Positions 1-8,496 of a stretch of DNA of 64,000 nt are shown here, in pieces (the first letter of the stretch is position 1; every line of letters begins with the position of its first letter). The position numbers and the translations under genes are program-made. Source of the stretch: Sphaerisporangium krabiense (GTDB taxonomy: Bacteria > Actinomycetota > Actinomycetes > Streptosporangiales > Streptosporangiaceae); contig NZ_JACHBR010000001.1 in NCBI RefSeq assembly GCF_014200435.1, positions 1,488,001-1,552,000 on the forward strand, written 5' to 3'. A model generated the notes under the pieces. It was given only the letters and a program-made list of their open reading frames with translations. It was not told the DNA's origin and made no database searches.

Positions 1-17
1 TCCTCGGGTGTGCTCAC
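1..17 (-). CDS. Start of a gene running off the left edge, possibly RidA family
   Basis: A GTG at 17-15 overlaps the TGA of the DUF4177 gene and opens a frame reading M-S-T-P-E before the window ends. In M. tuberculosis the equivalent position is held by Rv3678c, a RidA/YjgF-type protein. Only five codons are visible, so the identity is inferred purely from synteny. Confidence 0.3.
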
Positions 18-169
18 TGCTTCACCCTCTTCAGGTAGGCGACGAGCTGCTCGGCGTTCGGGCCGGGGATGACGGTGACGAGCTCCCAGCCGTCCTCGCC
101 CCACTGGTCGAGGATCTGCTTGGTGGCGTGGGTCAGCAACGGGACCGTGGCGTATTCGAACCTGTTCAT
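14..169 (-). CDS. DUF4177-type small protein
   Basis: A 51-residue protein starting M-N-R-F-E-Y-A-T-V with the typical DUF4177 core W-G-x-D-G-W-E-L-V near residues 24-32 and ending in K-R-V-K-Q. Function is unknown; members are short beta-strand/helix proteins. It lies head to head with the ArsA pair and overlaps the next minus-strand gene at its stop (GTGA), so the two are probably co-translated. The position matches Rv3678A, next to the ArsA/WhiB/PonA2 block of mycobacteria, which is the main support for calling so short a frame a gene. Confidence 0.75.
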   Translation of the reverse strand: MNRFEYATVPLLTHATKQILDQWGEDGWELVTVIPGPNAEQLVAYLKRVKQ

Positions 170-235
170 GGTGAGACTGTAGACGGCGCGGGGGCGCCCG
201 GGTCGCGCGCGGGGACCTTTTGCGAAGTATCAACG

Positions 236-277
236 ATGACCGGAAAAGCCCCTGGTGTAGGGCTTTTCGCCGGTCAT
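236..277. promoter_or_regulatory. Strong inverted repeat between divergent genes
   Basis: An arm at 236-251 pairs with 260-277 over 16 bp with a two-base bulge, around an 8-base loop. The hairpin sits between the divergent DUF4177 and ArsA genes, where a terminator is not expected. It could be a leader attenuator for one of the transcripts or a protein-binding dyad. Confidence 0.5.
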
Positions 278-348
278 GGGCGACGGGCGGGTATCCGGGG
301 GGTGGGGAACGGCGAATCGCCAAGTGACCGTTGGGTAGCCTTCGAGAC

Positions 349-1353
349 GTGAGCGCTCGCGACATCGACTGGGACGGCGTGCGGCTGCACGTCGTCACCG
401 GCAAGGGTGGCACCGGCAAGACCACGGTGGCCGCCGCCCTGGCACTGGCCCTCGCCGCGGGCGGCAAGAAGGTCCTCCTCGTCGAGGTCGAAGGACGGCA
501 GGGCATCGCCCAGGTCTTCGACACCCCGCCGCTCCCCTACGAGGAGCGCAAGATCGCCGTCGCCCCGGGCGGCGGCGACGTCTACGCCCTCGCCGTGGAC
601 CCCGAAGAGGCCATGCTCGAATACGTCGAGATGTTCTACGGCATGCGGCGCGCGGGCAAGGCGCTCAACAAGATCGGCCTGGTCGACTTCGCGACCACCA
701 TCGCCCCCGGCCTGCGTGACGTGCTCGTCACCGGCAAGACCAGCGAGGCCGTGCGCCGCCGCGACAAGTCGGGCAGGCGCGTGTACGACGCCGTCGTCAT
801 GGACGCGCCGCCCACCGGCAGGATCACCCGCTTCCTCAACGTGACCTCCGAGGTCGCCGGGCTCGCCCGCATCGGCCCGGTCAAGAACCACGCGGACCTG
901 GTGCGCGGCGTCGTGGCCTCGCCCGAGACCGCCGTGCACTTCGTCACGCTGCTGGAGGAGATGCCCGTCCAGGAGACCCTCGACGGCGTCGAGAGCCTGC
1001 GCGCCGCCAATCTGCCCGTGGGCGGCATCTTCATCAACATGGTGCGCCCCGAGCTGCTGCCCAAGACGGCCCTGGACGCCGCCGCGAAGAACTCCTTCGA
1101 CCCGGCCGAGCTGGCGCTCGGGCTCAAGGCCGCCGGGCTCGCCGACGGCCCGGCCGACGCCTCCGCGATAGCCGAGGCCCTGGCGGCCGAGATCGCCGAA
1201 CACGCCCGGCGCACCTCGCTGGAACGGCGCGAGCGCCGTGCGCTGGCCCGGGCCAAGAGCCCGCGCTATGACCTGCCGCTGCTGACCGACGGCGCCGACC
1301 TCGCCGGGCTGCACGAGCTGGCCCAGGCCATCCGCGCGCAGGGAGCGGCGTGA
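349..1353 (+). CDS. ArsA/GET3-family ATPase, first of a pair
   Basis: A 334-residue P-loop ATPase of the ArsA anion-transporter/GET3 family. The deviant Walker A G-K-G-G-T-G-K-T-T is at residues 18-26, and the switch-like motif D-A-P-P-T-G-R is near residue 150. The GTG at 349 is chosen because the protein then begins just before the conserved H-V-V-T-G-K-G core; no good Shine-Dalgarno is visible, so the message may be leaderless. It is followed after 40 bp by a second ArsA gene, the arrangement of Rv3679-Rv3680 in M. tuberculosis. There is no ArsB pump nearby, so arsenite export is not indicated. The two probably form a heteromeric soluble ATPase. Confidence 0.88.
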   Translation: MSARDIDWDGVRLHVVTGKGGTGKTTVAAALALALAAGGKKVLLVEVEGRQGIAQVFDTPPLPYEERKIAVAPGGGDVYALAVDPEEAMLEYVEMFYGMRRAGKALNKIGLVDFATTIAPGLRDVLVTGKTSEAVRRRDKSGRRVYDAVVMDAPPTGRITRFLNVTSEVAGLARIGPVKNHADLVRGVVASPETAVHFVTLLEEMPVQETLDGVESLRAANLPVGGIFINMVRPELLPKTALDAAAKNSFDPAELALGLKAAGLADGPADASAIAEALAAEIAEHARRTSLERRERRALARAKSPRYDLPLLTDGADLAGLHELAQAIRAQGAA

Positions 1354-1393
1354 ACATCTCCAGGCGAAGCCCCCACCGGAGGACCTCCCCGTC

Positions 1394-2575
1394 ATGACCA
1401 CGACCATCCCGGACCCGACCGGCCAGGCCGCGCACACCGGCGACGCCGGCCGCCGGGTCTCGCCCGTCCTCGACGTGGACGCCATCCTCGACGACGAGGG
1501 CACCCGCATCGTGGTGTGCTGCGGCTCCGGCGGGGTGGGCAAGACCACGACGGCCGCGGCGCTCGCGCTGCGGGCGGCCGAGCGAGGACGCCGCGTCGTG
1601 GTGCTCACCGTCGACCCGGCGCGCCGCCTGGCGCAGTCCATGGGGCTCACCGAGCTGGACAACACCCCGCGGCCGGTCGCCGGCGTCAAGGGGGCGGGCG
1701 AGCTGCACGCCATGATGCTCGACATGAAGCGGACCTTCGACGAGATCATCGAGGCGCACGCCGACCCCGAGCGCGCCCGGCAGATCCTCACGAACCCCTT
1801 CTACCAGTCGCTGTCGTCCAGCTTCTCCGGCACGCAGGAGTACATGGCCATGGAGAAGCTCGGCCAGCTGCGCCGCTCAGACGAATGGGACCTGATCATC
1901 GTCGACACGCCCCCGTCGCGGTCGGCGCTGGACTTCCTCGACGCCCCCGAGCGGCTCGGCCGCTTCCTGGACGGGCGGCTGATCCGCATCCTGACGGCTC
2001 CGGCCAAGGCCGGGGGCCGCAGCGCCTTCAAGCTGCTCAACGCCGGGTTCGGCCTGGTGGCCGGGGTGCTGACGAAGATCCTCGGCGCGCAGTTCCTCAA
2101 GGACATCCAGACGTTCGTCGCCGGGCTCGACGCCGTGTTCGGCGGGTTCCGGCAGCGCGCGGAGCAGACCTACCGCCTGCTCCAGGCCCCCGGCACCGCC
2201 TTCGTGGTCGTCGCCGCGCCCGAGCGGGACGCGATGCGGGAGGCGTCGTACTTCGTGGAACGGCTCGCCGAGGAGCGCATGCCCCTGGCGGGCCTGGTGA
2301 TCAACCGGGTGCACCGATCCCCGGCGCCGGCCCTCTCGGCCGCGCGCAGTGCGGCCGCCGCCGAAGATCTGGAAGCGCGTGGCGAGCACGAGCTGACCGC
2401 CGCCGTGCTGCGGCTGCACGCCGGACGGATGCAACTCGCCGCTCGCGAGCACCGGGAACGCGACCACTTCGCCTCGGCACACCCCACCGTGCCGATCTCC
2501 GAGGTCCCCGCGATGCCGGAGGACGTCCATGACCTCGCCGGCCTGCGTCGGATCGGCGAGCTGCTGTCCTCGTGA
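1394..2575 (+). CDS. ArsA/GET3-family ATPase, second of a pair
   Basis: A 393-residue homologue of the preceding gene. Walker A G-S-G-G-V-G-K-T-T lies at residues 44-52 and the switch motif D-T-P-P-S-R-S near residue 176. The conserved stretch S-G-T-Q-E-Y-M-A near residue 145 is typical of actinobacterial ArsA2 proteins. A GGAGGA sequence at 1379-1384 gives a good ribosome site for the ATG at 1394. It is probably in an operon with the first ArsA gene. A strong hairpin at 2646-2669 ends the unit before the convergent WhiB gene. The substrate is unknown; synteny indicates the Rv3680 orthologue. Confidence 0.88.
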   Translation: MTTTIPDPTGQAAHTGDAGRRVSPVLDVDAILDDEGTRIVVCCGSGGVGKTTTAAALALRAAERGRRVVVLTVDPARRLAQSMGLTELDNTPRPVAGVKGAGELHAMMLDMKRTFDEIIEAHADPERARQILTNPFYQSLSSSFSGTQEYMAMEKLGQLRRSDEWDLIIVDTPPSRSALDFLDAPERLGRFLDGRLIRILTAPAKAGGRSAFKLLNAGFGLVAGVLTKILGAQFLKDIQTFVAGLDAVFGGFRQRAEQTYRLLQAPGTAFVVVAAPERDAMREASYFVERLAEERMPLAGLVINRVHRSPAPALSAARSAAAAEDLEARGEHELTAAVLRLHAGRMQLAAREHRERDHFASAHPTVPISEVPAMPEDVHDLAGLRRIGELLSS

Positions 2576-2645
2576 CCGGCGGACGGCGACCGTGATCGCC
2601 GTGGCCCCCGGAAGGTCGTGAAGGTTCTGACCCGGTGACGCCAGT

Positions 2646-2669
2646 GAGGGGCTGACCCGTCAGCCCCTC
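2646..2669. terminator. Bidirectional terminator between ArsA2 and WhiB genes
   Basis: A perfect 10-bp stem (2646-2655 with 2660-2669) with a CCCG loop lies between the convergent ArsA and WhiB genes, as expected for a shared intrinsic terminator. Confidence 0.75.
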
Positions 2670-2715
2670 TGTCGTGTCATCGGAGCGCGAGGCGACACCG
2701 CCCCCGCTCCTGAAC

Positions 2716-3012
2716 TCAGCCGGCGATCAGCTCGTTGGTCCGCTCGTACTCCTCCTTGGCGACCTCCAGAAGGTCGCGCCAGGAGGTGACGTCCGGCCGT
2801 CGCCTGAGCAGCGCTCGGCGCTCCCGCTCGGTCATGCCGCCCCAGACACCGAACTCGATGCGGTTGTCCAACGCGTCCGCGAGGCACTCCGTACGGACCG
2901 GGCATCCTCGGCAGATGAGCTTCGCCCTGTTCTGCGCGGCACCCTGCACGAACAACGCGTCAGGATCCGCACCTCGACAGGCGGCACGGGAGGTCCAATC
3001 CGTGATCCACAT
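2716..3012 (-). CDS. wblA: WhiB-family iron-sulfur regulator (WblA/WhiB4 type)
   Basis: A 98-residue WhiB-like protein. The four cluster-binding cysteines are C12, C34, C37 and C43 in the pattern C-x21-C-x2-C-x5-C. They are followed by the G-V-W-G-G turn near residue 58 and a basic C-terminal segment (R-E-R-R-A-L-L-R-R-R). WhiB proteins bind a 4Fe-4S cluster and act on transcription with the principal sigma factor in response to redox or nitric oxide. The position between the ArsA pair and the divergent PonA2-type gene is that of whiB4 (Rv3681c) in mycobacteria and wblA in Streptomyces, which fixes the paralogue better than the sequence alone. Start ATG at 3012. Confidence 0.9.
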   Translation of the reverse strand: MWITDWTSRAACRGADPDALFVQGAAQNRAKLICRGCPVRTECLADALDNRIEFGVWGGMTERERRALLRRRPDVTSWRDLLEVAKEEYERTNELIAG

Positions 3013-3154
3013 TTCGACCCCACTCCCCTATAGGTGGTCAGTCGTCACTTGGCGGCCGACGGGCGCGGGCGTCGAGCCTCCTTATTCAGTTGCCGCAGAG
3101 GAGAACGTACGCAACCAGACGTTGGGACCGACAGACCCCGGGCGGGTCAATTTC

Positions 3155-3180
3155 CCACATGGTCATGTCAGGCCATGTGG
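3155..3180. promoter_or_regulatory. Inverted repeat in the WhiB/PonA2 divergent promoter region
   Basis: CCACATGG at 3155-3162 and its exact complement CCATGTGG at 3173-3180 are separated by 10 bp, with a further CATG between them. It lies 45 bp before the penicillin-binding protein start. This looks like an operator for a dimeric regulator; the protein that binds is unknown. Confidence 0.45.
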
Positions 3181-3224
3181 CCGGGAATGACTAGTCATCT
3201 CCGCGCCGGGTAGCGGGCGAGTCA

Positions 3225-5543
3225 ATGCGAAATGGACTTTCGGTACCTATTGAGTCATGGGTTCGGCATACCCTTGGACGTGTGCAAGCTCAAGGCAAAG
3301 CTCACGGGTCCGTGTTCGGGAACCTGCTGCGGCTGATCGGGGCCGCCGTCGCCGCCGGCGTCCTCGCCGCGGCGATCGCCCTGCCCGCCGTGGGCGGCGC
3401 CGGCATGGGCGTCAAGAGCACCACTGACGTGCTCAACCTCAAGCCAGAAGAGCTCAAAGCGGATCCGCCTCCGGAGAAGACGGTGATCCGGGACTCCGAC
3501 GGCAAGCAGATCGCGCAGTTCTACTACCAGAACCGCGAATCAGTGACGCTGGACAAGGTCGCGCCCATCATGCGCCAGGCCATCATCGCCATCGAGGACT
3601 TCCGCTTCTACGAGCACGGGGCCCTCGACCTCGAAGGCTCGCTCCGCGCTCTCATGAAGAACTTCCAGTCCGGCGGCGTCGCCCAGGGCGGTTCCTCGAT
3701 CACCCAGCAGTACGTCAAGCAGGTGATCTTCAACAAGGCCGAGACCGACGAGGAGAAGGCCGCGGCCATCGCCCCGACCGTGTCGCGCAAGCTCAACGAG
3801 CTGCGGTACGCCATGGCGGTCGAGCAGGAGAACACCAAGGACCAGATCCTTGAGAAATACCTGAACATCGCCTACTTCGGCGCCAGCTCGTACGGCATCC
3901 AGGCCGCGTCCAAGCGCTTTTTCGACAAGCCGGCCTCCGAGCTGAACCTCGAAGAGGCCGCCACGCTCGCGGGGGCCGTGCAGAACCCCAACGCGACCGA
4001 CCCCAACCTCGGCAAGCAGCACCGGGCCGCCCTGCTGTCCCGGCGCAACGTCGTCCTCGACCGCATGGCCGAGCTGGGCAAGATCACACCGCAGCAGGCG
4101 GCCGAGGCCAAGGCCAAGAAACTGACGTACAAGGACATCTCCATCCCCGGCGGGTGCGAGCAGAGCAAGTACCCGTACTTCTGCCTGTACGTCCAGCACG
4201 AGATCCTCAACGACACGCAGTTCGGCAAGACCGAGAAGGCGCGCAGGGAGTTCCTCAACCGGGGCGGCCTCGTCATCAGGACGACGCTCGACACCAAGAT
4301 GCAGAAGGCCGCCGAGAAGGCGATCAAGAGGTTCGTGCACGCCTCCGACAAGCCCGTCGCCTCCGAGGCCCTCATCGAGCCCGGCACCGGCGCCATCAAG
4401 GCCATGGCCGCGAGCCGCAAGTTCGGCGGCAGCAAGAAGAAGAACGAGTCGAACTACAACCTCGTCGCCGACGTCGCGCACGGCGGTGGCACCGGCTTCC
4501 AGGCCGGGTCCACGTTCAAGGCGTTCACGCTGGCCACGGCCCTGAAAGAGGGCATGCGCTACGACGACGGCATCAACTCGGGCAGCAGCTTCCAGGCGAG
4601 CGGGTACAGCGACTTCAAGAACTGCAAGGGCGAGAACGTCGGCGACCCCAGCCACGTCGCCCACAACTCCGAGGGCGGCGGCGGGTTCAAGACCCTCAGG
4701 ACCGGCACCTGGGGCTCGGTCAACACCTTCTTCCTCCGGCTGGAGCAGAAGGTCGGGCTCTGCGACGTCGTCAAGACCGCCAAGGACCTCGGCATCAAGC
4801 GCGCCGACGGCGGCAAGCTGAGCGAGGTCGAGACCTTCACCCTCGGCGTCAACGAGATGGACCCGGTGACGGTCGCCGCCGCCTACGCCACCTTCGCCGC
4901 CCGCGGCAGCTACTGCAAGCCCATGGCGATCACCTCGATCACCGACCGCTTCGGCAAGAAGACCCAGTTCAAGCCCGCATGCAAGCAGACGCTGGACGAG
5001 AAGGTCGCCGACGCCGTCAGCGGCATCCTGTCCGGGGTCTTCACCAAGGGCACCATGACCGGCGTCGGCGGCATCGGCCGCGACGCGGCGGGCAAGACCG
5101 GGACCACCGACGGCTCCATGACCGCCTGGTTCGCCGGGTACACCCCCGACCTGGCCGGCGCCGTCAGCCTGGGTGACCCGCGCGGCTCCTACACCCACCC
5201 GCTGCGCAACATCCGCATCGGCGGCCGCTACTACGGCGAGGTGTTCGGCGCGACGATCTCCGGACGCATCTGGAAGGAGACGTTCCTCAGCGCGCTGAAG
5301 GGCATCGAGGCCTCGTCCTTCACGGCGCCGGACATGAGCCAGTTCGGCGGGTGCAGCGGCGGCTGCGCGCCCAAGGCGCCGCCCAAGACCCACGGCGAGG
5401 ACGGCGGCCCGTTCGAGGTCCCGAACGGCAACAACGGCGGCGGGGACATGCCCAACCTCCCGGACGTCACCACCAACGGCGGCGGCGGCACCACCGGCAC
5501 CACCGGCATCTACCCCGTCACCCCGGGCATCGCCCGGGACTGA
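3225..5543 (+). CDS. ponA2: Bifunctional class A penicillin-binding protein
   Basis: A 772-residue peptidoglycan synthase anchored by one membrane segment near residues 34-58. The GT51 glycosyltransferase domain (about 90-270) has the catalytic glutamate E124 in E-D-F-R-F-Y-E-H-G. The transpeptidase domain (about 370-680) has S429-T-F-K432, an S-V-N motif and K624-T-G-T. The tail after residue 715 is Gly/Asn/Thr-rich and low complexity, and no PASTA domain is seen. It lies divergent from the WhiB gene as ponA2 (Rv3682) does in M. tuberculosis. The ATG at 3225 is used; a GTG at 3282 would still keep the membrane anchor and is a real alternative. A strong terminator follows. Confidence 0.92.
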   Translation: MRNGLSVPIESWVRHTLGRVQAQGKAHGSVFGNLLRLIGAAVAAGVLAAAIALPAVGGAGMGVKSTTDVLNLKPEELKADPPPEKTVIRDSDGKQIAQFYYQNRESVTLDKVAPIMRQAIIAIEDFRFYEHGALDLEGSLRALMKNFQSGGVAQGGSSITQQYVKQVIFNKAETDEEKAAAIAPTVSRKLNELRYAMAVEQENTKDQILEKYLNIAYFGASSYGIQAASKRFFDKPASELNLEEAATLAGAVQNPNATDPNLGKQHRAALLSRRNVVLDRMAELGKITPQQAAEAKAKKLTYKDISIPGGCEQSKYPYFCLYVQHEILNDTQFGKTEKARREFLNRGGLVIRTTLDTKMQKAAEKAIKRFVHASDKPVASEALIEPGTGAIKAMAASRKFGGSKKKNESNYNLVADVAHGGGTGFQAGSTFKAFTLATALKEGMRYDDGINSGSSFQASGYSDFKNCKGENVGDPSHVAHNSEGGGGFKTLRTGTWGSVNTFFLRLEQKVGLCDVVKTAKDLGIKRADGGKLSEVETFTLGVNEMDPVTVAAAYATFAARGSYCKPMAITSITDRFGKKTQFKPACKQTLDEKVADAVSGILSGVFTKGTMTGVGGIGRDAAGKTGTTDGSMTAWFAGYTPDLAGAVSLGDPRGSYTHPLRNIRIGGRYYGEVFGATISGRIWKETFLSALKGIEASSFTAPDMSQFGGCSGGCAPKAPPKTHGEDGGPFEVPNGNNGGGDMPNLPDVTTNGGGGTTGTTGIYPVTPGIARD

Positions 5544-5562
5544 CCCGGCCCCGGCGCCACAC

Positions 5563-5611
5563 AGCCGAAGGGGCCCGCCACGGCATCACTCCGCGGCGGG
5601 CCCCTTCGGCT
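5563..5611. terminator. Terminator between the PBP gene and the convergent GatB/YqeY gene
   Basis: A 17-bp perfect stem (5563-5579 with 5595-5611) with a 15-base loop, placed between two convergent genes. Confidence 0.85.
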
Positions 5612-5654
5612 CGTACCCGGCGCCTCCTACGGCCCGGGATGCGCGCCGTCCCCC

Positions 5655-6110
5655 TCAGCCGGCGAGGTGCGCGCGGACGGCCTGGGCGACCCTGCCGCCC
5701 TCCGCACGGCCGGCGACCTTGGGGTTGAGAACCTTCATCACCTGCCCCATCGCCTTCGGCCCCTCGGCGCCGCTCTCGGCGATCGCCTCCTGGACCAGAC
5801 GGTCGAGCTCCTCGTCGCTGAGCTGCGCCGGCAGGTACTCCTCAAGCACGGCCTGCTCGTCCTGCTCGGCCCGCGCCTGCTCGGCCCGGCCGGCGCCCGC
5901 GAAGGCCTCCGCCGCCTCACGCCGCTTCTTGGCCTCCTTGGTCAGCACCTTGACGACCTCGTCGTCCGAGAGCTGCCTGGCCTCCTTACCCGCGACCTCC
6001 TCCGTGCTGACGGCCGCCAGAGCCATGCGGAGCGTCCGCGTCCGCAGCTCGTCCCGCGCCTTCATCGCCGTAGTGAGATCGGCCTTCAGCTTGTCCTTCA
6101 GAGCACTCAT
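5655..6110 (-). CDS. GatB/YqeY domain protein
   Basis: A 151-residue all-helical protein of the YqeY family. It begins M-S-A-L-K-D-K-L-K and carries the family's K-A-R-D-E-L and basic K-R-R-E-A-A-E-A-F segments. The domain resembles the tail of the GatB amidotransferase subunit and is thought to bind tRNA, but the stand-alone protein has no settled function. The inner ATG at 6110 is preferred over one at 6137 because it matches the usual N-terminus of the family. It is divergent from the metallophosphoesterase gene with only 56 bp between starts, so both promoters must be very compact. Confidence 0.88.
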   Translation of the reverse strand: MSALKDKLKADLTTAMKARDELRTRTLRMALAAVSTEEVAGKEARQLSDDEVVKVLTKEAKKRREAAEAFAGAGRAEQARAEQDEQAVLEEYLPAQLSDEELDRLVQEAIAESGAEGPKAMGQVMKVLNPKVAGRAEGGRVAQAVRAHLAG

Positions 6111-6166
6111 GGCGACCATCTTGCCGTGAGGAGGCATGGGCGGGTGGGCTCGGGCATCATGAAGGG

Positions 6167-7072
6167 GTGAGGAAAGCTGCCGCGATACCCCTGTCCCTGC
6201 TAGGTCTCGGCGTCGCCGGGCTCGGCTACGCGTCCGTCGTCGAGCGCAACTGGTTCCGGCTGCGCCGCTTCGACGTGCCGGTCCTCCCGCCGGGGCAGCG
6301 TCCGGTGCGCATTCTCCACCTCTCCGACCTGCATCTCACCCCGGGGCGCACCCATCTGATCAACTGGGTCCGCTCGCTGGACGCCCTCGAACCCGATCTC
6401 GTGGTGAACACCGGCGACACCATCGCCCACCCGGACGCCGTCCCCGCCTACCTGCGCGCGGTCGAGCCCCTGCTGGCCCGTCCGGGCCTGTTCGTCTACG
6501 GGTCCAACGACCTGTACTCGCCGCACTTCAAGAACCCCGCACGCTACCTGTGGCGCTCGTCCAAGTCCGACGGCCGGCGCAGCGTCCCCGACCTGCCCTG
6601 GCCGGAGCTGGGCGAGGGCATGACGGCGGCGGGCTGGCTGGACATGAACAACACCACCGCCAGCATCAAGGTGGGCGATCTGGACGTCTTCGTGGGCGGC
6701 ATCCACGACTCGCACATCAACCGCGACCGCTACGACGAGATCGCCGGCCCCGCCCCCGCGGAGGCCGACCTGCGCCTCGGGGTCATGCACTCCCCCGAGC
6801 CCAGCAACATGTCCCGCTTCGCCGCCGACGGCTACCAGTTGCTCCTCGCCGGGCACACCCACGGCGGCCAGCTCTGCATCCCCTTCTACGGCGCCCTGGT
6901 GACCAACTGCGGCATCGATCGCGCCCGCGTGAAGGGCCTGCACCGCCACGACTCCGCCTGGCTCCACGTCTCCGCGGGCCTCGGCACCTCCCCCTTCGCC
7001 CCCGCCCGCTTCTCCTGCCCCCCCGAGGCCACCCTGCTCACCCTCGTCCCCCGCCGCCCCACCCGCCGCTGA
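6167..7072 (+). CDS. Membrane-anchored metallophosphoesterase
   Basis: A 301-residue calcineurin-like phosphoesterase. An N-terminal hydrophobic segment (residues 5-24) is followed by metal-binding motifs in order: L-S-D-L-H near residue 51, N-T-G-D near 79, a G-S-N-D variant of GNHD near 109, V-M-H-S-P near 205 and G-H-T-H-G-G near 230. GSND in place of GNHD is common in this actinobacterial group. The GTG at 6167 has a short purine stretch (AAGGGG) just before it. It is syntenic with Rv3683 of M. tuberculosis, next to PonA2, which hints at a cell-envelope role. The substrate is unknown. Confidence 0.87.
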   Translation: MRKAAAIPLSLLGLGVAGLGYASVVERNWFRLRRFDVPVLPPGQRPVRILHLSDLHLTPGRTHLINWVRSLDALEPDLVVNTGDTIAHPDAVPAYLRAVEPLLARPGLFVYGSNDLYSPHFKNPARYLWRSSKSDGRRSVPDLPWPELGEGMTAAGWLDMNNTTASIKVGDLDVFVGGIHDSHINRDRYDEIAGPAPAEADLRLGVMHSPEPSNMSRFAADGYQLLLAGHTHGGQLCIPFYGALVTNCGIDRARVKGLHRHDSAWLHVSAGLGTSPFAPARFSCPPEATLLTLVPRRPTRR

Positions 7073-7157
7073 CCCCTCCGCTCCCCCCTACGAGATGACG
7101 CGAGCACCGCCAAAGTCCGCTAGACTCATGCGAGCACAAGCAAAACCGCCAGTGCAC

Positions 7158-7231
7158 CGGGGTGTAGCGCAGCTTGGCAGCGCGCTTCGTTCGGGACGAA
7201 GAGGCCGTGGGTTCAAATCCCGCCACCCCGA
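7158..7231 (+). tRNA. tRNA-Pro (anticodon CGG)
   Basis: A complete cloverleaf of 74 bases. The acceptor stem 7158-7164 pairs with 7224-7230, the anticodon stem C-T-T-C-G/C-G-A-A-G encloses the loop TTCGGGA (anticodon CGG), and the T-arm GTGGG-TTCAAAT-CCCGC is intact. CCA is not encoded. Its 3' half and the following terminator are duplicated, in diverged form, at 12041-12145. Confidence 0.95.
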
Positions 7232-7249
7232 CCCAGCAGTACCAGCTCA

Positions 7250-7280
7250 AAGGCCGGTTCCGATCTTCGGACCCGGCCTT
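7250..7280 (+). terminator. Terminator of the tRNA-Pro gene
   Basis: An AAGGCCGG arm (7250-7257) pairs with CCGGCCTT (7273-7280), 19 bases after the tRNA. The same element, degraded, follows the tRNA-like repeat at 12041. Confidence 0.7.
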
Positions 7281-7543
7281 CTGCGTAGGTGGGTGTCGAG
7301 ACAACCGGCACGGTCGGCCTCTACGACGCCCGCCACATCATCCGCCTACACCAGCGGAGAGGTACGCCGACAGTTCGCCCTCTGCCGCACGGCATACGTG
7401 GAAGGTCGGCGGGTTCTCTCGCATCGCGGCGGCGCAGCTCGGCGACGATCGTGATGAGGTCGGCCAGGGTGCGGGGGCGCCGCTCACAGGCGTGGCCCAG
7501 AAATCGGCGATCGCGGATGTAACGGGCGTCATGTCGCCGCGCC

Positions 7544-7568
7544 GCTTGACCCTGACGCAGGGTCAAGC
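7544..7568. promoter_or_regulatory. MerR-type operator
   Basis: A perfect 11-bp inverted repeat, GCTTGACCCTG and its complement, around ACG. It includes the TTGACC -35-like element at 7546-7551 that MerR-family promoters carry inside the dyad. It sits 16 bp before the hydrolase gene, which is followed by a MerR gene, so autoregulation of the pair is the simple reading. Confidence 0.85.
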
Positions 7569-7583
7569 TTTCAGCATGGTGGC

Positions 7584-8474
7584 ATGGCCACGGAAACCAG
7601 GGCGATCGAGGTCGCCGTGCTGTACGACGAGCACAAAAATCATGGAGAGCGGGCGGAGAGAGGTGACAGGACGGTGCGGCACTTCACGATCCACCACGAC
7701 GGTGTCACGATCCCGGTGTCTCGCGGCGGTCAGGGACGACCGCTGGTCCTGTGCCCTGGCCTGAGCTCGACCCAGGCCGACCTGCGCGAGTTGACCGAGC
7801 TGCTGAGGCGCGATCACGACGTGGTGACCTTCGATCTGCGGGGGCATGGCCTCGCCTCGGCCGCCGAGCGGTACTCCTTCGAGGACTTCCTCAGCGATCT
7901 CGTCGCGGTGATGGCGGAACTGAGGAACCTCGGCCTCCCAACAGCGCCGGTGCTGGTGGGCTACTCGCTGGGCGCCGACCTGGCCGTGCACTATGCCTCC
8001 GAGCATCATGACACCGTCGCCGAGCTTGTTCTCATCGACGGGGCGAACCCGGTGCCCGAACCGTTCATCACCGAGGCGGCCCTGCCGGCGTTCCGCGCCA
8101 TGTGGGAGGACTTGGCGACGCAGCAGGAGGCCGAGCGGGGTACCGCGCGTCAGGTGCTGCTCACCGCCCAGGAGATTCTCGACCTGAACCTCGAGATCGA
8201 CGTGATCCGGTCCGAGATCCTCGACCGGTACAGGAAGATCGACCGGCCCGTCAGAATGATCATGTCGACCTCGATGGCCGGCGACAGCAGCGAAGGGCCT
8301 GCACCGCGGTTCAGCCAGAACTGGCGTGTCGGCGTCGAGCGGCTTGTCCGCGAGTATCCGCACATCGCCACCAGCTGGCTCGACGCCGATCACCAGCTGG
8401 TCTTCACCCATGCCCCGCAAATCGCCCAGATCATCCTTGACGCACCAGGCGCAGCCGGTCGGGCGATCTCTTGA
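7584..8474 (+). CDS. Alpha/beta-fold hydrolase
   Basis: A 296-residue protein (ATG 7584), or 266 residues from the GTG at 7674. The GTG has a GGAGAGAGG ribosome site and starts right before the first strand, while the ATG lies close behind the MerR operator. The fold is shown by the nucleophile elbow G-Y-S-L-G, an oxyanion region L-C-P-G-L and a C-terminal D-A-D-H-Q supplying the histidine. The substrate is not predictable; esterase or detoxifying hydrolase roles are likely. The MerR gene follows 22 bp later, and the pair forms a small ligand-responsive operon. Confidence 0.82.
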   Translation: MATETRAIEVAVLYDEHKNHGERAERGDRTVRHFTIHHDGVTIPVSRGGQGRPLVLCPGLSSTQADLRELTELLRRDHDVVTFDLRGHGLASAAERYSFEDFLSDLVAVMAELRNLGLPTAPVLVGYSLGADLAVHYASEHHDTVAELVLIDGANPVPEPFITEAALPAFRAMWEDLATQQEAERGTARQVLLTAQEILDLNLEIDVIRSEILDRYRKIDRPVRMIMSTSMAGDSSEGPAPRFSQNWRVGVERLVREYPHIATSWLDADHQLVFTHAPQIAQIILDAPGAAGRAIS

Positions 8475-8496
8475 GGAACTCCTGGAGACTGGTCTG

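Noticed and set aside
7232-7583. Overlapping short frames after the tRNA (7174-7764, 7321-7566)
   Set aside because: They run through the tRNA and its terminator or are Arg-rich, and none has a ribosome site with a recognisable domain.
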